Shown here one piece after another: positions 36,901 through 48,800 of a stretch of DNA of 64,000 nucleotides. The position numbers were made by a program, and so were the translations under genes. This DNA is from Cristatella mucedo (lineage: Eukaryota; Bryozoa; Phylactolaemata; Cristatellidae). The notes under the pieces were generated by a model, which saw only the letters and a program-made list of their open reading frames with translations, did no database searches and was not told the origin of the DNA. The stretch spans positions 11,770,001-11,834,000 of the forward strand of contig WPIO01000003.1 in NCBI GenBank assembly GCA_009760855.2, read 5' to 3'. How positions within the stretch are numbered: position 1 is the first letter of the stretch; the number at the start of each line of letters is the position of its first letter.

Positions 36901-38940
36901 TTTGTCGGCCGATGCGCTCATGCTGGGTATGCTCCATTGGTTAAGAGCTGCCGGCTTGTGTCTGTGTTGTCTGCAGCATGTTTTCTTATCCATTTGCTCT
37001 TCTAATGGAGTGGACGTCAGTAGACAGCTGGCTACTAATGTTTTATATACTGTTCTGCTGTAGTGTTACCAGGCTGGTGTGTGTCCGGCCGCAGTGCGCG
37101 AGCACGTGGTGCGCTACCTCATGAATGACTCGGCCCGTGACCAGGCGAGCATGGAGGCTGTCAAAGCTCTCGTGATGCTCCGCGCATGCCAGCTTCACCG
37201 AGCCGTGGCCAGCGCTAGCGGTGACGCAGCTGCGCCTGACTACGCTCGCCGCCTCTTTGCATGTGATACTTCCCGGGATCCCGGCACATTCTTTACTAAC
37301 CACTTGAATGGCGTCGGCCTTCTCCACAGTCTCGAGCCGGTAGGTAACGTGAAGCCTTATTTATTTATTTTTTTGCTGGTTGCCATTGGTGTGGTGTGTG
37401 TGAGCAGCGCTATGACAGATGCGTGCATCCATACCATGGCCTGCTGACGGGCGAACCTGCTGCACTCTGTTCATGCCGAGTCCCCCTGGCCCTCGTGGCA
37501 GGCATATGCCCCCTGCAGCTGTGGCTGTGGACTCAGTGGCTGCAGCCTTTCTAGAGAGCTCGGCAGATTATATAAAAAGGATAGCAATCACGAACTCGCT
37601 TGACTTACTAGTGTCACACTGCCGCCATGCTGTCACGAGTTTGTTTTTCATTCGATCTACCTTTAGGTATAACAGAGGCTTCAGTCCGGCAGCAGCCCTG
37701 TCAGTGTTTGCAATGTGGCATTGATTGGAATCATGTGATAGCTTCGAGCTTCGATCGTCGGTGGTCTCCAGCAGGATACTGAAAACGTGCCACCTTTAGC
37801 CTTGCTGTCGAGCCATCCATGCACACAGCACACGGTGCTCACAGACCTGTGAGGCTGATAATGCATGGGTGGCTGCTGTTGGCTGGTTCAGTGCAAGTTT
37901 AGTGCAGCCTGGCATGCGGTTCAGGCGACCATGCCCCTATCGAATGAGCATTGTGTTCGAATGCCTGTAATTAGGTTTTGAAGAACGGTTAAAGGGGCCG
38001 CCAAGCATTTCAAGGTATCAGTTTGTGTATCAAGGACCTTGTGCTAGTAGGATAATGTGGTTGAAAACTTATAAGTTCGATCTTAGACTGGTACAGTTAT
38101 AGTGCTGATGACAAACCTTCTGACCACTTCGTCTTAAATCTTTGAGGTGCTTGGTTATAATTAACATCCTCAAGTGACTGCTGTATGCTTTGTGTGCAAA
38201 GCAGTGACATTCGTTTGCTAACGCGCTGTTCTTGTAGGGTTTTCACTTACAGGTAAGTGAGAAGAACTTCTTACATATGGTATCGTGCTTACCTGAGACT
38301 CCAGACCGTCTAATGGCCATCCTTACGAGCCATGTTATATGCACCTTGTATGCATTGTATAGGATCAAGTGATAGAACGATGAGATTGTCGGTGAAACAG
38401 CCGATTTTCATAGGACTTGGCCGACGTCTTTCGACTACTGCGGGGGGGGGGGGGGGGGGGGGGGGGCTCCAGTGTTCTTGCATGTGCCTAGAAAGCGATC
38501 GCTCTTGCCCAATGCTCCCGCTATCGGATCCCCATAATGCTTACGAAGGGAAGGCTCGATATCTTCTACCTCGTGCGGCTACCGTCTCCGTGAGTGTGCA
38601 CCACTCCATCGCCTTGCGTAGATCATGGCTTGCTCGTCATGCGCCGATGAAGGTGAAGTGCACTGCCTAGCCACAGGAGCTGGGTGTTTCTAGTGTTCTG
38701 CAATTAAGTTTGCCCGACGAGGCCATTTTGCCACCGCGCTCGCTGTACTTGCAGGAGCACATGCCGCTGCTTGCCGACACACTTGGAATGAGGCTGCAGG
38801 TTTTTCGACCGGTGCTCTTCGGGCAGCCTGACTTTGTGCTCAACATGAGCTCAGCTACGGCACCGCTGCAGCTTAGCCAGGACACCGTCGTCCGGCTGAT
38901 CGCTGAGGATGATTTGCATTACGGCGTTGCCATGCCCTGA
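30992..38940 (+). CDS. OTULIN-family protein with altered catalytic residues (predicted pseudo-deubiquitinase)
   Basis: Five exons, 30992-32221, 32561-32713, 36556-36681, 37064-37339 and 38677-38940, all phase 0 with GT-AG introns, give 682 residues. Exon 1 encodes about 410 residues unlike anything I recognise, starting MGNQGS and containing an acidic run (DDEDDGEEEA). Exons 2-5 match the OTULIN OTU domain: VRADYYSAFRSCL (human VRGDNYCALRATL), YLMND, ALVMLRACQL, CDTSRDP, NHLNGVG and the terminal LIAEDDLHYGVAMP. OTULIN removes Met1-linked ubiquitin chains using Cys, His and Asn. Here the Cys position is Ser433 (AGT, 32627-32629), the His is kept (H676) and the Asn is Gly678. The vertebrate paralogue OTULINL also lacks the catalytic Cys. 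Human OTULIN has 352 residues, so the N-terminal extension is large. I see no clear PUB-interacting motif. Family membership is firm; loss of activity is inferred. Confidence 0.86.
33938..33988 (+). repeat. (AT)n microsatellite at a SINE-A tail
   Basis: An AT run interrupted by GT, directly abutting the tail of the SINE-A copy at 33990-34190. It probably grew from that tail. Confidence 0.85.
33990..34190 (-). mobile_element. SINE-A copy with expanded internal AT/CT stretch
   Basis: Minus strand: head with A box CAGCGGTTAAGGTGCTC and B box GGTCATGGGGTGGAGCC, then a CATATGTGAAGC block. The stem-loop tail is split by a TCTATTCTATTA-type expansion at about 34028-34095. It lies in an intron of the OTULIN-like gene. 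Confidence 0.78.
35440..36030 (+). mobile_element. LINE fragment with SINE-A-like tail
   Basis: Plus strand: LVQNSEARLVYRECHNFHFT and DLHLLLIKQHIEF blocks of ORF2, YLALHTKAWN near 35840, and a 3' end GCATATGTAAAGTGCCTAG, then TTGGTTCTCTTAGGGTGCTA and ATT repeats. This tail is closer to SINE-A than the main LINE tail is. Confidence 0.8.
36668..36803 (+). repeat. 68-bp tandem duplication across the exon 3 splice donor of the OTULIN-like gene
   Basis: Copy 1 (36668-36735) includes the last 14 coding bases of exon 3, the donor CAG|GTGAGT and 54 bases of intron. Copy 2 (36736-36803) repeats it with few changes, but its donor is CAG|ATAAGT, so the GT is lost. The two copies differ at only a handful of positions, so the event is recent. 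The sequence after copy 2 (to about 36850) has a tRNA-like SINE head on the minus strand. Confidence 0.88.
38442..38466 (+). repeat. Poly-G run of 25
   Basis: Twenty-five consecutive G in the last intron of the OTULIN-like gene, 211 bases before the final exon. Its exact length may be an assembly or sequencing estimate. Confidence 0.9.
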
Positions 38941-39498
38941 AGCGCCCCACAGCAGCATTGCTCGCGCAGCGCTTGCCATTACTCTGTCGGCACGAGCCGC
39001 TCTCTCGTGCCCATGCTCGCTCTCTAGTCACGTGGCTGTCACATTTGGGCGAATCTCTCAGCCTGCCAGACCAGATGCCTGCCTGCCTGACCTAGCCGCT
39101 CGGTAGCACGCGGTGCGTGCAGGCAGCGTGTACTGCTCAGCAGATGGAGTGGCCATGTTATGCCCTCCCTCGATGAAGAGGTTGGCTGGTGGAGTGCTGG
39201 CAGTGCGCGATCGAGCAATGCAACTAACTCGTGCTTGCTGTGGCGGGCAGGAGCCGATTTGCCTGTAGTGTGCGCCCTGCCTGCCACGTCTTGTGCCTGC
39301 CTTTGGTAGCCGATCGCTCACTCTTGAGTGTTTGGACTAGGGTGTAACAATTAGGCCAGTGCTGGCCGCTGCCTTTGCTGTTGCTCACCCAGGCTTGCAT
39401 CGTGTTTTGATAACCAGCTCAAGCGTTAGTGCGTTTAACGCATGAACAATGGATTTTTCAATAGCAGTTTTTTTTCATAGTCGCCATTGTTTATGCAA

Positions 39499-39504
39499 AA
39501 TAAA
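39499..39504 (+). terminator. Candidate poly(A) signal of the OTULIN-like gene
   Basis: AATAAA lies about 560 bases after the stop codon, followed by a T-rich stretch. It is the first canonical signal seen downstream of 38940. Confidence 0.45.
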
Positions 39505-40789
39505 TTATTTTATTGCCTTTGCACCCGTTATGACTTATCGTTATGTAGGGAACTCGGGAGTTAAAACGTATGCTTGGCCCCATTCGATAGAGAGCTTGCA
39601 GCAGCCTCTTCCTTTCTTTTACCAAAGATGCTGTGACATGTAGGAACTCGATGGGCGTAGCAAGCGTACGATGGGAAAGGACCAAAAGACTAAGTAGAAG
39701 TAGAGCCCCGTTCGCAAGTCCAGTGGACTGCTGCTGTCACCTTAGTGTGGCTGCGGAATCTAATTGCTGGGCTAGCTGCTGGCAGTTATGTAGTATGCAG
39801 CTGACATCCGTTCTTGCTTGATGCATGGTTGCCTATCTGTCCATTGCCCATACACTGATCGGGACAAGCCAGTGTTAGTCTGTAGATGTCGTTTTATGTA
39901 AAAAGAGCTTGGAGATAGGTTAGACCAGGGTGCTGACTGTGCCATAACAAAATCGTTTTGAGTCCGAATCCGTTTCGAGACTTGAAATAGAACCTCGAGA
40001 AAGCACAATTATCTAGTAAATCCCAGTGTTTTAAGTCGATGCGTATCAATGGTCCCCCGGTAGCTTGATTTTTTAGAAGCAAGAATTTCGAAGAGCCGGG
40101 GCAACAGATGAGAGATTCAGCTGAGTGATCATCCTGAAGCCAGGGATCTTCACCAAGCCAAGATAGGACATTTATTATAGCTACTACTACTGCTACTGCT
40201 ACTACTACTTTATTATAGCTACTACTACAGCAACTACTACTACTACCGTTATTAGTAATATACTGCTGCTTTTATTGTAGTGTTTGGCTGAGGCTATTTC
40301 GGACAGTTAAGTGGTAGACTCATTAGTTTGTATTTTAATATCTTGTAGAACAGATTCTATCATCTTTGGATGCAATTCTGATAGTGACAGTTCACTTGAA
40401 CAAGAAAGTTTAAGCAAATGTGTATGATTCTATTTCAATCTAGTAAAATTTAGAGAAGCTGATGTCGAAGCCTTACTTCTGTAGTGGCAGAAGAATCTTA
40501 GCGGATGCTGCAGTACTCGACCCTCGACCTGTGTCATTAAAGTTCGAGTGCTTTTCTGCTGAGCTAAAATGAAAATTTTCTCGTTTCAGAAAGAACCGCG
40601 ATCGGGTTATTGCACCAACTTTAAACTGCCCACGTTGAATACAACAATCAAGGTTTAGGATGGCTCTTGAAGGTTTAATTTTTGAAATCACTCAAGTTAA
40701 CCCACTGATAGATGTCTATGCTTCTGCCAAATTCCCAACTGACTCGTGAACACTTCAATAGTCTGTAGAGCTGACACATCCAAAAATAT

Positions 40790-40925
40790 ATAGAATTCAT
40801 TTGTATAGCACCATAAGAGAACTTAATCTCTACTTAGGCACTTCACATATGCCATACGGCTCGAGCCCACGACCTCGGCAAGACCTTGGTCGGTACGAGC
40901 ACATTAGCCACTGGGCCAAACCGAC
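40790..40925 (-). mobile_element. SINE-A copy
   Basis: Minus strand: head with A box CCAGTGGCTAATGTGC and B box GTGGGCTCGAGCC, then CATATGTGAAGTGCC, the TAGAGATTAAGTTCTCTTA core and GTGCTATACAAATGAATTC. It is one of the best-preserved copies. Confidence 0.85.
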
Positions 40926-41689
40926 TTGTCTGTATTCACTGAAAGACTAGACCAGCAAACCCCCAATATTGAACTTACCGGCGATTTAGCTCCATAGTTT
41001 ATTACGATTGTTGTAATAGTGGATACTCTCGACTTCACACTAAACTAGTGTTTCTTACGAGAAAACAAGCCCTTCGTCCAGAATCCTATTCATTGCTGGC
41101 TTGATTGATATGGGTTCACAGAAAGCCCTCTAAAACTCGGTAGCTCCGATTTTGAGAGGGCCTTTAGCCGTTCGCCAATAGTGCCTAGAAGCCTCATTTG
41201 AACCTTATCAAATGAAGTCTGTACACTTGGAAAGTGTGCAGCTGTGCCACATTGCAGATCTCTTCGGACCAATTTAAGAAAAAATCTCTTTAGCCCTATT
41301 TAAATATAATAGCCCTAGTTAAAAAATCGTGGAAATTGACTCCCTCGTGACAACTAGGTAGATCAGCTGCAAAGCTAAGAAGCCTAAGGCAGCCTACAGA
41401 GCCAACCGTCGGCAAATTCATTGCTTTCACCTACCAGGACAAATGTGTGGGGAAGGAGAAGCAACGGCCCCTCTTGTGCCCGTGTAATTCCCGTTTGGTT
41501 AATTCTGACTGTCCCTGCTTCTTGCTACAAAGCTTTGAGGGCCTGATTGCAACACGTGGAGCTTTCCCAAATGGCTAGCCTCCAGTCGAGCCACGAAATC
41601 ATTCATGAATTTTGTTTCGGTACATAAAAAAGGCGTGGGGATCAGGGGCACTATCTTTATAATCGTCTCGTTGAGGTACATCAATTTAC

Positions 41690-41757
41690 CAGAGCGGCTT
41701 TCGGTACGCATTCGGTAGCCAACAGACTTCGTCTCACGCAACAAAGAGAAAGTGGGA
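41690..41757 (+). repeat. Element E fragment
   Basis: It matches 53527-53593 almost base for base from GCGGCTTTCGGTACGCATTC to GAGAAAGTGGGAA. Confidence 0.75.
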
Positions 41758-42593
41758 ACTCGATGTCAAGAGGTCCCTAGTCCTGTTCCGGTCAGCAGCC
41801 TCATAATGGCGGGCGAGGGGCATATGGCCTGTTTTGCTTCAGTTTTACGGTATTCGCAACCAGAACACGCTCGATCAGCGAACCCATTTCATGCTTTTAA
41901 GGCAAACTTGCACACATCTTTTCAGGATTGCTTAGGGATGTAGAACTTCCTTTGGCCATGCATCAACGATGGGCATACGGATCGACAAGTGTCAGCTCTC
42001 ATCGAGTAGTTCAGCGAATGGTCAACAAATAAATCGCTTAAATTCCACCAAAAAGAAAATCTGCAAAAAGAAACGCTAACAGCTGCTGTTTGATTATCTG
42101 AGCCGTTAACATTTTTCCACTATAACGGCATGCGGTGCAACCGGCTACAAGGTCGTTTTCCCTGAATATACCCATAACCATTCTATCAATGAGTGTGAGC
42201 ACCATGCTTCGCCCTAAAGCAAGCATCCCTTGAGAGATATTGAGAAGCCACCTTCCGAACTAACGTGTTTTTAATATTTTTAGACGTGGATCCTAAATGG
42301 TACACTAGGGATTCACATGTCGGCGCCGATCCTCATTTTTGTGGTGTCGCTATTTCAGACTCCAAGATTTATGTGTTCAAAACCATGAGCGTTTTCGAGT
42401 TCAGTTAATAATAAAACTGCTGGAAATTTAGGCTCTATTCTTTAAGCCGATCGCACACATCGATGTTAACTCACTAACCAGTTGCCTAGTGCAGGGCGCC
42501 CTGATAAAGACCCCAAGCGAGCTAAGGCACTTGCTTTTTAAAATGGAGACCACATATGAAATACCTGCAACAAGCAAGCGTGGGAGCAATGCG

Positions 42594-42765
42594 AATATAT
42601 ATATATATATATATTCGCATTATATATATACATATATATATATTCGCATTATATATATATATATATATATATGTATATAGACATAGGGATTGCAATGAAT
42701 TTATTAAAAAATGCTAGGTTTATATATATATATATATATATATATAAATTTATATGTATATAGAC
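42594..42765 (+). repeat. AT repeats with palindromic junctions upstream of NUP62
   Basis: Four AT-rich blocks are separated by GCGAAT/ATTCGCAT units and by a repeated ATAGACATAGGG(A/T)TTGCAATGA segment (42677-42701 and 42759-42783). The arrangement can form long hairpins. It ends about 120 bases before the NUP62 start codon. Confidence 0.88.
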
Positions 42766-42891
42766 ATAGGGTTTGCAATGAATATAATAAAAAAATGCTA
42801 GAAGGTTTTTATAAGATAATAACGTTAACTTAAAGTGTTGTATCCGTAGTGGTTTCAAGTGTGATATTACGGCGGTACGTCAAGGACAGTC

Positions 42892-45800
42892 ATGGCGAAC
42901 CCTAGTCAACCGTTCGGCGGATTCGGTACTTTTACTGCGCCCAGCGGAGCGAGTGAAGCACAGAAGCCAGGCATGTCGTCATTTTCTTTTGGAGCGCAAG
43001 GTCAGGCTTCCACAGGTGCGGGTATGTACGATGTAGGCTTACGCTGCCTGCCTTGAACGCATCATGTCAGTGAAGTTGGGTAGGGTGCGCTGAAGCCACC
43101 GTTCGGCTCCTAGCGACTCACATTGTCGCTAAGAACCACTTCTATCAGTTTTAGAAAGCGATGTTGACATTCAAGTTGTGATTATATTATTATCACCTCA
43201 CTTTTAATCGTTATGTGGGTGCACGGCACTTGATCTCATTTGCTTGTCAGGCTCAGTGCGTCTTCTGCAGTCTCGAAACCGAAAATGATCACGGAGCGTG
43301 ACGCCACGCCGAGTTTCTGTGTGGCTAGCACATGAAACTTCATATTATATGATTTAATTCACTCGGGTGATCTTGCCTATGCCGGGTAGAAACTTACACA
43401 AGCACGCTTGTAAACTCTAAGCCCCAAAAAACCTTGTGACTCTATAAAAACACACTGTATTTTGTAGTTTCTGCAACATATGGCCTTATCGTTCTACAAA
43501 CATCCTATACACTTGAAAAAGGCTAGTCTTTAGATGTGACATGACTCAGCTGTGCTGTGAACCTTCTATCCTCTTCATTACTGAGAAGTTCAATGGGATT
43601 CAGATCCAGAGATTGGCTAGGTCGCTCCATTAGCATAACAGCACCAACATCTATTTAAAGTGTTGCATACAATAATATTGACTACGCTTAGCAGTATCTT
43701 AATAGTAATGGTCCAGTTGGACAATAAAATGATCGAGAAGCCATGTTGCACTAGGTATGGCAACGTTCCGGAAAGCATCCCGAGACAAAGATCCCTTTGC
43801 CACCAAATGTCACTGCAGGTCTTCTGAAGGCAATTATCATTGAACCCGTTGTTTGGGCAACGACGCATATACCGTGTACGTTTGCTGTTACCAATAGTGG
43901 TGAATTTACTCTCTCCACTGTATGCAAACTTGCTCCATTCTGTGTTGGCCAAGTGTGCTGATGCCCTCGCCCACTGCAAGCAAGCAGATTTAGGCTTGCT
44001 GGACAGAACTGCTTTTTTGCTATCCGAGAAAACCTACCAATGTTAATGTTGTCACTGCCTAATTTTCTCCCCACCAACTAGGTTTTTTGTAGCAGCCTTC
44101 AGACTTTGAGCATCAACCCTCACAGTTGCAAAACGATGCCTCAAAGCTTGACTTTCTATCATTCACCTAAATACTTCCAAAAACAAACAATGCAGTCGTT
44201 TGCAAGTAGATTGCTGCAAACCTTATGTGGGGAGATGCTTGCAAACCCTTGTAAGTTCATATTATTTCTTTGAAATACCAATACATGCAATATTGCTGCA
44301 GTGTATAATATACAAATGGTAATCAGTAATTTGGATTGCCTTGATTAGCTTTGAAAAGTGGCAAACTGACTACGAAGCAAATTGTAAGTTGATGTGGACG
44401 ATTGAACGATATTGGATAACAATTGTACTATTTTGTTTACCCTAGTACTCAATAGGCCCGTGGAAAGATTAACTGCAGACAGTCTAGGCTAATAATGCAG
44501 TTCATATTAGCTCCAATCGTTTTTATCAGCATGCAGGATTTCTTCATCGCTGTAAGCATGCTTCTTGTAGTTCCCAAACTGTAGGAATTACTAGGATTGA
44601 CATAATGACTGCAGCTGGCACTTGATAACCTCAACAGCAAGTGTAACCATTTGGCAGCTAGATGTTCTGATGCCTGCTTCCGTGCTGTAACACTTTTTGT
44701 TGTCTTGCTGAAGGTGGTTTGTTGAGTGCCGGAGCAAGCAGCCAACCATTCGGTCAATCATTCGGTCAAGGCCTTGCAAAGCCTGCAACGACGGCACCAA
44801 CAGCCTTTAGCCTTGGTTCAGCAACCTCTGTGCCACCATCTACTAGTGCTTCTGCTGCATCAACATCATTGTTTGGTTTTGCTGCACCAGGAGGCACCTT
44901 TTCCTTAGGAGGAGCTGGTCTCCCTGTGGCAGGCCCAGGTGGTGCATCAACATCTGGCAGTGGCAGTGCTATGGCGCCTGCATTTGGCTTAAGCAACGCC
45001 AATGCAGCTACTACACAAGGTGGCTTCTCATTCGGTGCTTCTGCTGCTCCCAGCATCGGCTTTGGCACTACACCAGCCACTGCTGCTACTACACTTAATT
45101 CTACTGCAACCAGCACTGGGCTTACGACAGTGGCAGGTATTTCGGCTCCGGCTACAGCCTCCGGTGGGTCTTTATTTGGTTCTAATGCACCAGCTACTTC
45201 ATCGGTAGGATTCAAGCTGGCTGGGACTGGTTTGTCCAGCTTTGGCTTTAGTACTCCTGCTTCAGCAGCACCTAGTTTTGGTCCGGCAGTAAGTGCAACG
45301 CCAGCAGCAGGTGGAGGAGGACCGACTTTTGGTTTTGTTGGCTCTGCACCAGCAGGATCAGGTGCATCTACAGGTATTGCACCGTCGTTTGGACAAACTA
45401 CAGCCTCAGCATCCTTGTCTGCTCCTACTCCTAGTCTAGCAAGTATTCTCAGCTCAACACCGGCACCGAGCTTTTCAATTGCTACTGGTTTAACGTCGAC
45501 ATCTGGCCCAACGCTTAGCTTTGGAACCAGTATTACTGCTGCCACTCCCTCCTCATTTACCAGCAGCAGTGGTGCTAGGCCTGTAGTGCCCTCCATGACT
45601 GCTGGTATCACTACACCAGCTATTACAGCTACGACTGCAACAGTGCCAAGCTTTGGGCTTGGATCATCTTTGAATTCTACGGCTACGACTGCAGTGGGCT
45701 TAGGGTTCGGATCGTCTTTGAGTCTCAGTGCTACTTCATCTGCACCATCTGGACAAGTTTCTGGGGTGCCGCCTATTACCTTGGGAGGTATGTATGAGCA

Positions 45801-48800
45801 ATTGTTTAGGTCTGGTTTTTAATTGTTTAGTGATTAGTTGCAAACAAAATACGTAAGGTGTGTTAACAGGTATAAACCTAGTACATTGATTTGTGCTTGC
45901 CTAGCTCCGTTCTCTAACTTGGCGGCTATACTGACCATATTCTGAATCAGTGGTTGCTCATATGTACTTTTTACAAGTGTACAATAGAAGGCTATATGGA
46001 CTTGAGGACTATGATTTTTAGTGTTGGTTGGGTTTCAAGGCCACCCCACAATGCCAGCCTCCAAATTCAGCCGATGCAGATTGTTTGACTATAAGCAATC
46101 AATGATTTGAAGTATTATTAGCTTTCTGCTTGTGTGATTCTTCTTTAAGTCAAAACAACATAACCTTTTCATGACCATAAATTGCCGGGTCGGCACATTT
46201 ATTTTTGGGTTCAAGTATTTCTTTGATGGATGTTTGATCTTATGTAAGTGCATTAAGTGCCTGGATAATGATTAAGTTATCCTAGGCTGCTATACAAATA
46301 TATATGTGCGCGTGTGTGTGTGTGTGTGTGTATATAGTCATCTCTCGTGTATCGAGGTTAATCAGTTCCAGACTCAGATAAGTGAATTCCCCGAAGTAGG
46401 ATTCTGTATTTATAAATCAAATATTTTTTAGTTAGAGCATAGAAAATCTGTTCATGCCCCTTTAAATATGGTTTTTAACATTGTTAGAACCCTTCGGGCG
46501 TGAAATAACAACCCTTTAGTCTCGTCTTTACATTCGGAAAACCCAACATAGTAGACAAAATAAGAGAGAATAAGCCATATGAGACGTTATAAATTTATTT
46601 ACACTAGGACAGCCAATCAGAGAACATCACACTCTGATTGTCTTGGTTTCACCACACCTGATTTGTTTTAGAAAAAAAAGAAGTTTTTGCCTACACACAA
46701 GGAGTGGTCAAGCGACTGCACCTGTTACAGGGTATCTGAAAGCAACCATACCATTTTCGCGACAAACCCGATGCAGCGCACCTCTAAAAGCTACTGCAAA
46801 GGAATGCCTGCACGTACACAACCGTCATCCTTGCACGATATTGGTTGCCTTGGATATTGTAACATACAGCCTACCAGACCGCCAAATAAAATGCACAGCA
46901 ATGAAAGACATGTAGTTCACCGAGAACTTGAGCAGACAAGAAAATAATTCAACAACTATGTGTGTGTGCGTATGAAAATTATGTCGAATTGTTTGGTTTC
47001 ACAGTGTTGTCTTCTGGCAGGCAGTACAAGCACTTGTGTTAAATACTTGTCCTATACATGTGTATTGGGCACTTTCACGTGCATATGCTGCATGCACATG
47101 TTTTAGTGACGCAGCAACCAGGCCTTAAATTAGGAGGCAGTGTCAGTGCCCCAGCTGCCGGTGGTAGCATTGGTTATGGAGGAATCAGTAGCAAGCCGGA
47201 AGTCAATGTCAGCACAAGTGCTTCTCTGCTGACTGGAAAAACTCTTGCTCCGACTACGACGACAGGTGTTGCTCTTAGCCTGCCTGTTCAAGAAAGTGGT
47301 ATGTCGTGTGCCCACTACACATTGTTGCAAGCGGGATGCCATCTTTTGTCATGTCGTCCATGGTCAAATGGCATAAGCAACCACATCTTGGTATCTTTGC
47401 ATTCTAATTTTTTGTTCTATCGTTGCCTGCACACGACAATATGTTAAAAACATGAGATATTTGGGCGCACTTCACGACCTTTCGCTGTGTTCGACATTTT
47501 ATTTGCTATCTGCAGCCCCGTTGATCGGTGGAAAATGTCTTTACTGTGTGGGATCCCAGGCAATGGAGGTTGCTGTGCAGACTCTGGCAAGCTTTGGCTT
47601 GTAGCAGCAAGCCATTGTACATAGAACTTGCCACCTGGCCATCAAACGATTGAGCACGGGTTTGGGTGCTCCTCTTTTTAGTGGGCAGTGGCCAGGTGCC
47701 GGTGGCCAAGCCTCTGTGTGCCAGCTGCTGCTTGCGAGCTGTGTACTGAATACATTCAGGACCAATTGCCAAAAGAGCTTACAGTTCATCTTGTTAGTGC
47801 CCATTGTGAATATCAGAAGCTCTGGTGACTGTTTCGTGTGAATTTTCGTGTGTGTTTCGTCTTGAAGTGAAAGCTCTCATTTGCCGGAACTGCTTATTAT
47901 GTATACTATTATTAGAGGAATAACAGTGAACCCGAGCCCAGACAAGGCTCCAAAAGCTGCCACTATGACGACTCTCCTAGAGGAAATAACCAAAATCTAG
48001 CTGATTCAACAGCCTTTTATTGTACAGGCTCAGCTTGATACCATCGGTGGACCGGAGTCCTCTGTTCACTGGTGCATATATAGTTCGTTTTGGAGTCTGC
48101 AGTTTTACAGGTTTGCAAGTGCGAAGGATGGCATTTCTGCCACTCAGTATTTGTAGGCCTTCCGGCCTGTGCAGTAAGGTGCTTACAGTTGGTCCAAAAC
48201 TCGGAAGCTAGGCTTGTCTGTCATGAATGGTGCAATTGCTGCATTACACCACCTCACGCCAACCTGCAATGGCTCCTCATCAAGCAGTGTATCCACTTTT
48301 AAGATTTCTCCCTCACTTATGCTGCTTCATTCTCTCTCCAGCCTACCAATCCTAACTACTCCCAATCAGGTAGGCATCGTACCACTCGCTCTTCTCACTT
48401 ATTGCTTAGCTGTGCTTCAAATCAACGTCAAATCCTTCATATATAATAAAAATATAATTCATCACTTAAACTCTGTCCAGGGGCTTCACATATGCTGCTG
48501 GGCTCAAGCCCACGACCTCGGTCATCAGATGCATTCACCTTGACCTTGGTTGTTAAAGGCAAGCACCCCTAGGCGGCTCTAGAGAATGAGCTTTTAGTTC
48601 GTCAGCTTCCAAAGCCTGAAACTCACTATCGACTGATGTTACAACACCGCCCGACTTTGCAAAATTTAAAAAAAAAGCTAAAAGCACCTGTTTCCCTCAG
48701 CATTTACCGAGTTCTTGTGATTTGTCCTGTTTATGCTGATGCTGTGCATGTTATCACTGACCATATGTGCTTCCCTTACAGCATATGTGGTGTCAGGAAA

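Larger units (their letters stand above)
39505..42590. other. Intergenic between OTULIN-like gene and NUP62
   Basis: It contains a (CTA)n microsatellite (about 40178-40235), a SINE-A copy (40790-40925) and an element E fragment (41690-41757). Other sequence is AT-rich without supportable genes. Confidence 0.55.

Noticed and set aside
44766-45611. 281-codon minus-strand frame antisense to NUP62 exon 2
   Set aside because: It mirrors the Ala/Gly/Pro/Thr-rich FG repeat exon and has no independent domain. The sense frame splices perfectly into NUP62.
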